From Anaerolineae bacterium (GTDB taxonomy: Bacteria > Chloroflexota > Anaerolineae > Aggregatilineales > UBA2796), in assembly GCA_019637615.1 (NCBI GenBank), contig JAHBVJ010000016.1:123202-187201 (forward strand): a DNA stretch of 64,000 nucleotides, given 5' to 3'. The notes below the pieces were generated by a model, which was not told the DNA's origin, searched no databases, and saw nothing but the letters and a program-made list of their open reading frames with translations. Shown piece by piece: positions 27,546-35,803 of the stretch. Position numbers and translations under genes: made by a program. Each line of letters begins with the position of its first letter. Position 1 is the first letter of the stretch.

Positions 27546-27766
27546 CTTCTCAGCAAAGTGATAAATTCTTCTACGGTCAGTCCAGCATCTTTGATTGCGC
27601 CGCGCAATACGCCTTTGGATACAGGATTGTGTTCCGGAATCGAAATCCTAACACCTTTGCCATTGTGTAAAATAACGTGACTACCGCTTTGTCGGGTAAC
27701 GCTGAAACCAGCCTTCTCAAATGCCCTGATGCACTCGCGCGCAGACACCGAAGGAATTTTGGGCAT
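27542..27766 (-). CDS. hicA: HicA-family mRNA interferase toxin
   Basis: 74 residues from the ATG at 27766 (GGGAG just upstream). It has the small double-stranded-RNA-binding-like HicA fold: the block RAFEKAGFSVTRQSGSHVIL contains the catalytic His in GSHVIL, followed by VRISIPEHNPVSKGVLRGAI. HicA cleaves mRNA during translation. It faces the hicB gene and the stop codons overlap within CTAG (27542-27545). Because toxin and antitoxin have separate promoters, their dosage must be set differently from the standard hicAB operon. Confidence 0.88.
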   Translation of the reverse strand: MPKIPSVSARECIRAFEKAGFSVTRQSGSHVILHNGKGVRISIPEHNPVSKGVLRGAIKDAGLTVEEFITLLRS

Positions 27767-27861
27767 TCTCCCACCTTTCTGTAGCGATAAAATTGAGTGC
27801 AAAACGTGATTTATACTACAAAGATCACTTCCTTTTCTAATTTTCTCTCATGGAGTCCCGA

Positions 27862-29016
27862 ATGCGCATCATTGGCATGATTTCCGGCACTTCCGCCGAT
27901 GGAATCGACGCAGCACTGGTGGAGCTGGACGGCGCGCCACCCAGTCTCAAGATCAAACTGATCAAACACATCACCTATGACTACGATCCCGCCCTGCAAG
28001 CCGAGATTTTCGCCTGCTTCCGACCCGAAACTGGCACTGTAGATCGCCTGACTCGGTTGAACACGGCGCTTGGGGAAGCCTTCGCCCAAGCCGCCCTCAC
28101 CGTGATCAAAGCCGCCGACACCACACCCGATCAAGTCGATCTCATCGGCTCGCATGGGCAGACCATCTGGTACGACGCGCCCGCCAACGGCACAGACGGC
28201 GCGGTGCTCACGCTCGGTGAACCTGCCATCATCGCGGCGCGCACAGGCATCACCACCATCAGCCACTTCCGCGAGAACGATCTAGCGGTCGGCGGCTATG
28301 GCGCGCCGCTCGTCAGCTACATGGATTGGCTGCTGTTCCGCCATCCGAGCTTGACCCGCGCCACGCAAAATATCGGCGGGATCGGCAACGTCACCTACTT
28401 GCCGCCGCTAACGTCCGCTGCCAGCCCGCTCACCTTCGATACTGGCCCCGGCAACATGCTGATGGATTACTGCACCAGCCGCGCCACCGATGGCGCGCAG
28501 GGCTTTGATCGCGATGGACTGATCGCCGCCAAGGGCAAAGTCAACGAGGCATGGCTGACCGAATTGATGCAAGAACCCTATCTGCATCAAGCGCCGCCCA
28601 AAGCCACCGGACGCGAATTATTCGGGGCACAGTTAGGCGTGACTCTCTGGGACAAGGGCATCTCGCTCGGCATGAGTGGCGCGGACATCGTCGCCACCAT
28701 GACGGCCTTCACCGCCGAAAGCATCGCGGCGGCCTATCGTGATTTTCTGCCAACGTCTGTGGATGAAGTCTATGTCGCGGGTGGCGGCGCGAAGAATCCC
28801 ACGTTGATGCGCATGTTGCAAGATCGCACCGAACGCATTACGACGGTCAAACCGCATGATGATCTCGGCGTCCCTAGCACCGCCAAAGAATGTATGCTGT
28901 TCGCGCTGCTGGCCTACGAAACATGGCATAACCGCACGGGTGCCTTGCCCGCCCTGACCAAAGCACGTCAAGCCGCCGTGCTCGGCAGCATCACCTACGG
29001 ACGCCTGACCAAGTAA
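27862..29016 (+). CDS. anmK: Anhydro-N-acetylmuramic acid kinase
   Basis: About 384 residues. The diagnostic N-terminus MRIIGMISGTSADGIDAALV is present, with GSHGQTIWYDAP, TQNIGGIGNVTYLPP and FDTGPGNMLMDYC. AnmK phosphorylates and opens 1,6-anhydro-MurNAc released during cell-wall turnover, giving MurNAc-6-phosphate. The start at 27862 is preferred to 27850 because the bases GGAG of the longer reading lie 8 bases upstream and serve as a ribosome site. No MurQ etherase is in the window. Confidence 0.95.
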   Translation: MRIIGMISGTSADGIDAALVELDGAPPSLKIKLIKHITYDYDPALQAEIFACFRPETGTVDRLTRLNTALGEAFAQAALTVIKAADTTPDQVDLIGSHGQTIWYDAPANGTDGAVLTLGEPAIIAARTGITTISHFRENDLAVGGYGAPLVSYMDWLLFRHPSLTRATQNIGGIGNVTYLPPLTSAASPLTFDTGPGNMLMDYCTSRATDGAQGFDRDGLIAAKGKVNEAWLTELMQEPYLHQAPPKATGRELFGAQLGVTLWDKGISLGMSGADIVATMTAFTAESIAAAYRDFLPTSVDEVYVAGGGAKNPTLMRMLQDRTERITTVKPHDDLGVPSTAKECMLFALLAYETWHNRTGALPALTKARQAAVLGSITYGRLTK

Positions 29017-29061
29017 CCGCGCGTGTACGGATCGACGCTCAATTTCAGCCGTGTGTGCTGG

Positions 29062-29964
29062 CTAGACTTTCCCGCGTGCCCGCATGACATAATTGAGCGT
29101 CTTGTACACCAGTTTTGCGGCAGCAAAGTTCGACGCCTGACCGCCCATCGTCGGTGCCAGCTCCACGCAGTCGAAGGCCACCACGCGGCTGTTCTCCGCC
29201 ACCGTGCGGATCAGATCGAGGCAGTCGTACCAGCCGATCCCGCCCGGTTCCGGTGTGCCCGTCGCCGCGATCACCGACGGATCGAGTCCGTCCACATCGA
29301 TGGTCAGGTATACGTTGCGCTCGCCGATCGCCTTGCGCAGCGCATCGAGGTAAGTCCGTTCCTTGTCGCGGTACATCTCCACCGCGCTGAAGATCGTCAC
29401 GCGGTCAGACTGCCGCGCGAATTCGACTTCCTCCGCGCACGTCGAGCGAATCCCGAATTGAATCACGGGTGCGTAAGGCAGCCATCGCCGTGCCGCGCAC
29501 GCATGGCTCCACGCTGTTCCATCGTATTCTTCGCGCAAATCACTGTGCGCGTCGATCTGCACGACCACCAAGCCCGAATATTGCGCCGCCAGCGCCCGTA
29601 CCACCCCCGGCGTGATGCTATGTTCGCCGCCGAGCGTTACCAGCAGCCGATCATCCGTCAAATGCAGCTCACTCACCGCATCCGTGATCGACTGGATCGC
29701 CGCCTCTGCCGATGCCAGCGTCGGATGCAGCACGGGCAGCGTATGCACACCGTAGGCGGGCGCGGCCTCGCACTCCAATTCCGCGTCGTACAGCTCGACC
29801 TGATTCGACGCGTCGATGATCGCGGTGGGGCCAAGCCGCGTCCCGCCCGTGTACGAGGTCGTCATCTCAAACGGGATCGGCAGCACCCATGCCGCGCTAG
29901 TCTCCCGCGTGCTGGATTCATCATCGAGTCCAAGGAATCGTTCAGGGTTGCGGTAGTCAGTCAC
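29062..29964 (-). CDS. speB: Agmatinase / ureohydrolase family enzyme
   Basis: 300 residues of the arginase-agmatinase fold. All metal-ligand motifs are present: LGGEHSITPGVV, IDAHSDLREEYDG with SHACAAR, and TIDVDGLDPSVIAATGTPEP. These bind two Mn2+ ions. Agmatinase makes putrescine and urea from agmatine; other family members act on guanidino compounds, so the substrate is probable, not proven. It runs towards the convergent anmK gene 45 bases away. Confidence 0.88.
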   Translation of the reverse strand: MTDYRNPERFLGLDDESSTRETSAAWVLPIPFEMTTSYTGGTRLGPTAIIDASNQVELYDAELECEAAPAYGVHTLPVLHPTLASAEAAIQSITDAVSELHLTDDRLLVTLGGEHSITPGVVRALAAQYSGLVVVQIDAHSDLREEYDGTAWSHACAARRWLPYAPVIQFGIRSTCAEEVEFARQSDRVTIFSAVEMYRDKERTYLDALRKAIGERNVYLTIDVDGLDPSVIAATGTPEPGGIGWYDCLDLIRTVAENSRVVAFDCVELAPTMGGQASNFAAAKLVYKTLNYVMRARGKV

Positions 29965-30004
29965 AATGGGCGGTTCCTTCTATTTTGAAATTGCTATATG
30001 GCTG

Positions 30005-30223
30005 CTAGGGTTTCGGTTTCGGCGCGTCCGCTTGCGAAGGGAAATCCACGAAATACACCTTCTTGTCCGCGCGGTGCGGATCATCGACGAGGAAAATCTT
30101 CTTGTCTGCTTGCCGCTCGAATTCAACGACGAACACGCGCTCATCGGCTTTCGACGCGAGATCAACCACATATGCCTTGAAGTCGGCCTTATTGGGGTTT
30201 TCGACGATAAAAACCTTCGACAT
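30005..30223 (-). CDS. DUF6150-like miniprotein of five 13-residue repeats
   Basis: 72 residues. Residues 3-67 are five consecutive 13-residue repeats: KVFIVENPNKADF, KAYVVDLASKADE, RVFVVEFERQADK, KIFLVDDPHRADK and KVYFVDFPSQADA, then PKPKP. The pattern is [KR]-x-[FY]-x-V-[DE]-x4-A-D-x, an alternating beta-strand plus turn, which would suit a small beta-solenoid or sheet. It resembles the DUF6150 family, whose function is unknown. The start has a strong GGAGGT 5 bases before ATG. It ends 40 bases before the agmatinase gene start on the same strand. Confidence 0.8.
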   Translation of the reverse strand: MSKVFIVENPNKADFKAYVVDLASKADERVFVVEFERQADKKIFLVDDPHRADKKVYFVDFPSQADAPKPKP

Positions 30224-30277
30224 ACTGCACCTCCGTGAAGAAAAGTGCTGGCTGCAACCGCTGTTGTGGAGCCTAAT

Positions 30278-30643
30278 TCAGTCGTCCAATTTCAAACGTG
30301 CCGTCGCCAGAGGCCACGCCGCCTCGCGAAACTCATCATAGTCGATCTCGGCCTTGCCTTCCAACGCGATGCCCATATTGTAATGAGCGCTGGCATCGTG
30401 AATCCCCAAAAAGTACGCGCCGCCGCCAAATTTATCCACGAAGGCGTTCTTTTCGAGGTTGATGGCTAAGATCGGGTAGCGCTCTTTGATCGGGTAAAAA
30501 AACAGCCGATACTTATACTCGACGCGGGTGACTTGCTGTGTGATCTCGACGCCGATCACGCGGTAATCGCCGTACAGGTCTTCTTCAAGGATCGTGCCCG
30601 TCTTGATATGAAGCCGCCACGAGTGTTCGTAGATGGCTTGCAT
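30278..30643 (-). CDS. Protein of unknown function (121 aa)
   Basis: 121 residues, soluble, no signal. It has alternating beta-type segments (GDYRVIGVEITQQVTRVEYK, YRLFFYPIKERYPILAINLE) and an acidic C-terminal half. AGGAGA lies 7 bases before the ATG. It lies between fabG and the five-repeat miniprotein on the same strand with short gaps, so the three may be cotranscribed. I do not recognise the family. Confidence 0.65.
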   Translation of the reverse strand: MQAIYEHSWRLHIKTGTILEEDLYGDYRVIGVEITQQVTRVEYKYRLFFYPIKERYPILAINLEKNAFVDKFGGGAYFLGIHDASAHYNMGIALEGKAEIDYDEFREAAWPLATARLKLDD

Positions 30644-30679
30644 GGCTATTGTCTCCTACTCATCCCGTTCCTCTGCGCC

Positions 30680-31429
30680 TCAGCCCATCACTAGGCCGCC
30701 ATCGACGGACAGCACTTGCCCTGTAATGTATGCCGCTTCATCGGAGGCGAGGAAAGCCACCGCGTATGCTACATCATCTATCGTGCCCCACCGTTCCAAC
30801 GGGATGCTCTTATTGATCTGGTCGAGTAAATTTTGCGGCAATCCCGATGTCAGATCGGTGCCCACGAATCCCGGCGCGACGGCGTTCACCGTCACAGAGC
30901 GTCCGGCAATCTCCCGCGCCAGCGCCTTCGTCAAGCCGATCATACCGGCTTTGCTGGCGCTGTAATTCGTCTGCCCGCCCTGCCCCGCGATGCCGCTCAC
31001 GCTGGTGATGTTGATGATCCGCCCGTACCGTTTGCGCATCATGGCCTTAACCGCGAACTTGCAGCAGTTCCACGCGCTTTTCAGGTTGGTATCGATCACC
31101 GTGTCCCAATCATCTTCCTTCATCATCATGATCAGACCGTCGCGCGTCGTGCCAGCGTTGTTCACCAGAATATCGATCTTCCCGAATTTATCTGTCGCCG
31201 CCTTGATCAACTGCTCCGCCGCCTCGGTCTTCGAGACATCGGCTTGCACTGCCAGTGCCTTCCCTCCGTCCGCCTCGATCTGCGCCACGACTTCGTTGGC
31301 GGCGTCGGCGCTGGCGTTGTAATTGATCACGACCGCCGCGCCGCGCTTGGCAAGTTCAAGGGCGATTCCGCGCCCAATGCCTCGGCTCGCGCCAGTGACG
31401 ACAGCAACTTTATCGGTGAGGGAAGCCAT
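30680..31429 (-). CDS. fabG: 3-oxoacyl-ACP reductase FabG-like SDR
   Basis: About 249 residues from the ATG at 31429. Short-chain dehydrogenase signatures are complete: VVTGASRGIGRGIALELAKR for NADP(H), DILVNNAGTTRDGLIMMM, the catalytic Ser in NITSVSGIAGQGG, then YSASKAG, and VNAVAPGFVGTDL. FabG reduces 3-oxoacyl-ACP in fatty-acid synthesis; a PhaB-type acetoacetyl-CoA reductase is hard to exclude. It follows the GNAT acetyltransferase gene closely on the same strand. Confidence 0.88.
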   Translation of the reverse strand: MASLTDKVAVVTGASRGIGRGIALELAKRGAAVVINYNASADAANEVVAQIEADGGKALAVQADVSKTEAAEQLIKAATDKFGKIDILVNNAGTTRDGLIMMMKEDDWDTVIDTNLKSAWNCCKFAVKAMMRKRYGRIINITSVSGIAGQGGQTNYSASKAGMIGLTKALAREIAGRSVTVNAVAPGFVGTDLTSGLPQNLLDQINKSIPLERWGTIDDVAYAVAFLASDEAAYITGQVLSVDGGLVMG

Positions 31430-31436
31430 GAGATCG

Positions 31437-31955
31437 TTACTCCTGAAGCAAACGGTAAAAAAACACAGTATCAATCAACTGGGTGCCGTTATAGTTCATC
31501 GCGAACGAGGGGATGCTGCCTACCCGCGTCCAGCCGCAAGCTGTATACAATTTCTCGCCGCTGCTGTCGCGTTCAGTATCCAGCACCAACAAGGTACGTC
31601 CTAGTCGGCGGGCTTCATCTTCGGCGGCGGTCAGCAGCGCGCGACCCAAGCCGCGCCGCCGGAATCGACTGTGTACGAGCATTTTTTGCACTTCAGCGCG
31701 GTGCCGTCCGTTGGGCTGCATTGCCAGCACCAGATGCGCGCACCCGGCGATCTCGCCCGCTTGCACCGCGATCAACACCACGCGTTCGCCGCGTTCAACC
31801 TCGTTCGCCACCCGCTCCCAGAACGTGGCAGCGATCTGTGTTTCCAGCGGCGCGATGAAATTGACCGATGCGCCGCCATCCACCACATCGCGCAGCAAGC
31901 CGATCAGCGCAGGCTGATGTGCCCTGATCTGCTCGGCAGAATAGGCCGTAATCAT
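31437..31955 (-). CDS. GNAT-family N-acetyltransferase
   Basis: 172 residues. The acetyl-CoA-binding motif is visible as VQKMLVHSRFRRRGLGRALL, followed by LVLDTERDSSGEKLYTACGW, typical of GNAT enzymes. The substrate is unknown. The ATG overlaps the TGA of the upstream LysM lipoprotein gene (ATGA), so translation is coupled, and it ends 7 bases before fabG starts. Confidence 0.85.
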   Translation of the reverse strand: MITAYSAEQIRAHQPALIGLLRDVVDGGASVNFIAPLETQIAATFWERVANEVERGERVVLIAVQAGEIAGCAHLVLAMQPNGRHRAEVQKMLVHSRFRRRGLGRALLTAAEDEARRLGRTLLVLDTERDSSGEKLYTACGWTRVGSIPSFAMNYNGTQLIDTVFFYRLLQE

Positions 31956-32824
31956 TGCGGCGCGACGGGGATCGTCAGGCGCTGCCCGATCGATAGGAAA
32001 TCGCTGGTCAGGTTGTTGGCGCGCCGGATGTCTTCCACGGTGACGCCGTACCGTGCCGCGATTCGCCCTAGCGTATCGCCCTCTACCACCGTGTAAATCG
32101 TCTCGGTAATCACGATAGCGGTGGGGATCACTTCGCCGCTGGCTGGTGTCAGGGTCGCTAAGGCACCGGGTTCGCTCGTCGCCGGAGCAGCCGGAGCCGC
32201 CACTGTCGGCGTTTTGCCGCAGTTCGGGATGATCAGCTTATCGCCAACTTGCAGCGCATCAGGATTCGTGCGCGGATTCGCTTGTACCAGCGCCAGCGGA
32301 TCGATGTTGTACAACCGCGCGATGCTGTAGAACCACTCGCCCGGTTGGACGGTGTGTTCACACGGCTGGTCAGTCGGCAGTCCCGTTGGCGTCGGCGGCA
32401 ATCCTTCCGTCGGCGTTGCCAGATCCATCGGCGGGATCGGTGTTGGCGTGGCGGGGAGGCCAGCGGCTCCACCAATTGCATCAGTGGGCTGTACAGTAGC
32501 GAGTTCGAGCGTAGCCGTCGGCGGGACTGGTTGCGCGTCCGTCGGTGGTGGCTGCGTCGGGATGATGTCGGTCGGCGGCGGTGGCGGCAGATCCGTAGGC
32601 ACTGCCGTCGCTGCGATGTCAGGCGTAGGTGGCAGCGGTGTCGGCGGCATGAGTGTTGGCGTCGCCAGATTGTTCAACTGATTCACGTCCACGCTGGTTG
32701 GCTGGACGCTTGATCCAGCCGATTGAAAACATCCTGCCAGCGCCAAAGCCAACACCACAAAACCTAACAATTGGTTGGCTCGTAACGGGATCGACGGTAA
32801 TTTCACACCCATAGCACAGTCCAT
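31952..32824 (-). CDS. LysM-repeat lipoprotein with Pro/Thr-rich linker
   Basis: 290 residues. The lipobox LALAGC follows a hydrophobic signal segment, so it should be an exported lipid-anchored protein. Residues ~40-155 are a long Pro/Thr linker. Two LysM domains follow: HTVQPGEWFYSIARLYNIDP with ALVQANPRTNPDALQVGDKL, and YTVVEGDTLGRIAARYGVTV with DIRRANNLTSDFLSIGQRLT. LysM binds N-acetylglucosamine polymers such as peptidoglycan. In-frame ATGs occur at 32824 and 32812. It is translationally coupled to the GNAT gene. Confidence 0.85.
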   Translation of the reverse strand: MDCAMGVKLPSIPLRANQLLGFVVLALALAGCFQSAGSSVQPTSVDVNQLNNLATPTLMPPTPLPPTPDIAATAVPTDLPPPPPTDIIPTQPPPTDAQPVPPTATLELATVQPTDAIGGAAGLPATPTPIPPMDLATPTEGLPPTPTGLPTDQPCEHTVQPGEWFYSIARLYNIDPLALVQANPRTNPDALQVGDKLIIPNCGKTPTVAAPAAPATSEPGALATLTPASGEVIPTAIVITETIYTVVEGDTLGRIAARYGVTVEDIRRANNLTSDFLSIGQRLTIPVAPQ

Positions 32825-32996
32825 GCCCCTCAGAATTAAGATTCAGTGTACCGTGTTCAGCCCGTTTGCACAACGCACAGGAGCGGTTCCGTCTTCAGTA
32901 CGCTTTACGGATGATTAACCGTCCGTTATGACCAACAAGATTCCTTTGCGGTAAACTACTAGGTCGATCCCGTTTCCGCTTGAGGTCTATCATCTG

Positions 32997-34130
32997 ATGC
33001 GTGTCGCAATTTATACCGAAACTTTCTTGCCAAAAATCGATGGCATTGTCAAAGTGCTGTGTCTAACGCTGGAACACCTGAATCGGCGCGGCGTCGAAGC
33101 CGTCGTCGTCGCTCCCGATCATGGGGGCAACATTCGCGAATATGCCGGAGCACAGGTGATCGGCGTTCCCGCCATCAAAAATCCCGTCTATCCCGAAGGC
33201 CGCATCAGCCTGATGACTCCCAGCGCGTACCAACGCATCCGCGCTTTCAATCCACACTTGATGCACAGTTTTCATCCCATCTGGACGGGGTTAGCGGGCT
33301 TACTCTTCGCCAAGATGATGCATGTACCAGCGCTCTCCTCGTTTCATCTCGATATTGAACGGGTTGCCCGCTTTTACCGCCTGAACGTAATGAGCGGTAT
33401 TTCGCGCCACGTGACGACATGGGCCTTCAACCGCAGTGACTATGCTCTAGCGCCCTCCAAGCTCGTGCAAAGCCAGATGCGCGCCAATGGTGTGCATAAG
33501 GTCGGTCTTTGGCGGCGTGGCGTGGATGCCGAGCAGTTCCATCCGCGCAACCGCAGCACCGACATGCGCGCACTGCTCAGTGACGGGCATACGGAAGATC
33601 GCCTACTGTTGTATGTCGGGCGTCTCGCGCCGGAAAAACAGATTCATCAGATGCGCGCGGTATTGGAGCGCGTCCCCGGCACACGGCTTGCCTTGGTCGG
33701 TGGCGGCCCCGCCGAGCCATCGTTGCGCAAACATTTTGAAGGGCTGCCCGTCACCTTTGCGGGCTATCTAACGGGGCAAAAACTAGCGCAAGCCTACGCC
33801 AGCGCCGATGTGTTTATGTTCGCCTCAGCCTTCGAGAGTTTCGGCCTCGTCCTGTTAGAGGCGATGGCCTCCGGTGTGCCTGTCGTGTCGTCACGGGTGG
33901 GCGGTGCGCAAGACATGATCACCGATGGCGAGTCGGGCTACACCTTCGATGTAAACGACATTGATGGCATGGTGAACGGGGTGCAGCAGACCCTCGCTGA
34001 TCCGGCACGCCTCACGGAAATGGGACTCGTCGCGCGCCGCCACGCGGAGCGTCAAGCGTGGCCTGCCATGATGGACGAGCTGATCGCCTGCTACGATGCC
34101 CTGCTGAGTGGCAAACCGTCCCCCATCTAA
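32997..34130 (+). CDS. Glycosyltransferase family 4 (GT-B fold)
   Basis: 377 residues. The N-terminal domain begins MRVAIYTETFLPKIDGIVKV, close to the mannosyl- or sulfoquinovosyl-type GT4 enzymes. The C-terminal donor domain has LLLYVGRLAPEKQIHQMRAV, LALVGGGPAEPSLR and the E-x7-E motif in SAFESFGLVLLEAMASGVPV. It transfers a sugar from a nucleotide donor to an acceptor, possibly a lipid. Donor and acceptor are not readable. It converges on the response regulator with only 4 bases between stops. Confidence 0.88.
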   Translation: MRVAIYTETFLPKIDGIVKVLCLTLEHLNRRGVEAVVVAPDHGGNIREYAGAQVIGVPAIKNPVYPEGRISLMTPSAYQRIRAFNPHLMHSFHPIWTGLAGLLFAKMMHVPALSSFHLDIERVARFYRLNVMSGISRHVTTWAFNRSDYALAPSKLVQSQMRANGVHKVGLWRRGVDAEQFHPRNRSTDMRALLSDGHTEDRLLLYVGRLAPEKQIHQMRAVLERVPGTRLALVGGGPAEPSLRKHFEGLPVTFAGYLTGQKLAQAYASADVFMFASAFESFGLVLLEAMASGVPVVSSRVGGAQDMITDGESGYTFDVNDIDGMVNGVQQTLADPARLTEMGLVARRHAERQAWPAMMDELIACYDALLSGKPSPI

Positions 34131-34134
34131 GCTG

Positions 34135-34851
34135 TTACCCGACGTTGACCTCCAACCGATACCCGATACCCGGTTCCGTGAATAAATAAGTCGGGTTAGC
34201 GGGGTCTTCGCCCAATTTCCGTCGCAGTTGCTTGACGAGCGCGCGCGCCGCCATCCGCTCGACGGCATTAGCGGGCTTGCCCCACACATCGTTGATGATC
34301 TTTTCGTAAGTAACGAGGCGTCCCTGTGCCAGCACCAGCAAGCGGAACAAGGAAAACTCCTTACGCGTCAGGTGGAGCTGCTTTCCCGCCCGCCACACGC
34401 CGCGATAATCCAGATCAATAGTCAAATCCCTGATCTTGATCAGCATCGGCGGCTTATCCGGCACCATCTGCTTATCGAACTGCACGACGGATCGGCGCAG
34501 CACGGCACGGATCCGCGCGATCAATTCGTCGCCGTCAAAAGGCTTGGTCACGTAATCATCTGCGCCTTTGTTCAAGGCTTGTGTCTTGAGGATCGGGTCA
34601 ACCAGCGCGGACACCACGATCAGCGGCACCATGCACCATTCCCGCAGCCGTTCGATGGTGACAACGCCATCATTATCCGCGTCGGGGTAATTCAATTCCA
34701 TCAGCAGCAGGTCAGGGCGGTGTATCGCCAGAGCCGAGGTAAGTTGGTCAGGATGGTCGATACTAGATACGCGGAACTTGTTACTTTTAAGTAGTTTAGT
34801 GAATGTCGCACGGAATGTTCTGTCGTTGTCGATTAACAGTAAATGTGGCAT
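34135..34851 (-). CDS. OmpR-type response regulator with Glu at the phosphorylation site
   Basis: 238 residues: a receiver domain (1-120) and a winged-helix DNA-binding domain (~140-238, YRGVWRAGKQLHLTRKEFSL and GIGYRLEV). The conserved Lys (YVTKPF) is present, but the usual phosphoacceptor Asp is Glu52 in PDLLLMELNYPD, and the acidic pair is Asp8-Asn9. A Glu there often mimics the phosphorylated state, so the protein may be constitutively active or controlled in another way. No histidine kinase is adjacent. Confidence 0.88.
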   Translation of the reverse strand: MPHLLLIDNDRTFRATFTKLLKSNKFRVSSIDHPDQLTSALAIHRPDLLLMELNYPDADNDGVVTIERLREWCMVPLIVVSALVDPILKTQALNKGADDYVTKPFDGDELIARIRAVLRRSVVQFDKQMVPDKPPMLIKIRDLTIDLDYRGVWRAGKQLHLTRKEFSLFRLLVLAQGRLVTYEKIINDVWGKPANAVERMAARALVKQLRRKLGEDPANPTYLFTEPGIGYRLEVNVG

Positions 34852-35269
34852 CCATCCGTCTCCAAAACAGGTTGAAGGCGAGATGTTGGGTTAAACATCG
34901 CGTCAATCAGTACTCAGCCAGAGGCTAATGTGTTCGTTAGACCACAAGTGCATATCTGGTTACAGGGGAAAATATAGTCTTTAGCCCTACTGTGTTTCAT
35001 GGGCAGAATGCCAGAAGTTTTTCGCACTAAAACTGTTGAAAATGTGATCATGCGGCAGATTGCCTAGCTATATGCTATTGCGACATACATCAAATGTGAA
35101 AATCGATGATGCAGTGTGTTGGTTCGGCTAACTGTCCCTTTCGGATTGGTCAAGTTATCCTGTTTTTTCAGCATAATTTGTGCAATGTGTCTCATTATTC
35201 ACACATTCCGCACGGGTCTGCCTCGGATGACGCGGCGATCCGTTCAAGGGCACCATCTCGGAGGTGTTG
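34852..35269. other. 418-base intergenic region
   Basis: Noticeably richer in A and T than its neighbours. It holds the 5' regions of two divergent genes. I see no complete gene, RNA gene or convincing promoter; a TTGGTC and a CATAAT (35146 and 35172) are 20 bases apart, too far for a standard promoter. Confidence 0.5.
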
Positions 35270-35803
35270 ATGTTCAGTCCAAACTCGCCCGCCTATTTCC
35301 TCACCACGCCGCGCCTCGGCTTCCGCTATTGGACGCCGGAGGACACCGCCTTGGCAATCGGCTTATGGGGTGATCCTGCCGTGACCAAACTCATCGGTGG
35401 GCCATTCTCGGCGGATCAAGTAATGGCGCGCCTGCATAAAGAGATCGCCACGCAGCATGATCACAGCCTCCAATACTGGCCTATTTTTGCGTTGGCAAAC
35501 GGCGATCATATCGGTTGCTGTGGGCTTCGTCCCTATCAGCCACAGGCCAAGATTTGCGAGATCGGCTTTCATCTGCGCAGCGCCTTCTGGGGGCAAGGCT
35601 ATGCGGCGGAAGCGGCGCGCGCGGTCATCGACTACGCTTTCACGAATCTCGGCTGTGAAGCCCTGTTTGCGGGTCACAATCCCGCCAACGACGCCTCACG
35701 CCGCTTGTTGATCAAACTCGGCTTCCGCTACACTCACGACGAATTTTATTCGCCCACCGGCCTGAATCATCCATCCTATCTTTTGACCAAGCCCGCTGGT
35801 TAA
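35270..35803 (+). CDS. GNAT-family acetyltransferase (RimJ/RimL-like)
   Basis: About 177 residues. It starts FLTTPRLGFRYWTPEDTALA and carries EIGFHLRSAFWGQGYAAEAA, the acetyl-CoA-binding motif, followed by GHNPANDASRRLLIKLGF. It matches GNAT enzymes that acetylate ribosomal proteins, amino acids or antibiotics. GGAGG 5 bases before the ATG at 35270 fixes the start. It converges on the DHODH-like gene, with stop codons overlapping by 4 bases. Confidence 0.85.
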   Translation: MFSPNSPAYFLTTPRLGFRYWTPEDTALAIGLWGDPAVTKLIGGPFSADQVMARLHKEIATQHDHSLQYWPIFALANGDHIGCCGLRPYQPQAKICEIGFHLRSAFWGQGYAAEAARAVIDYAFTNLGCEALFAGHNPANDASRRLLIKLGFRYTHDEFYSPTGLNHPSYLLTKPAG

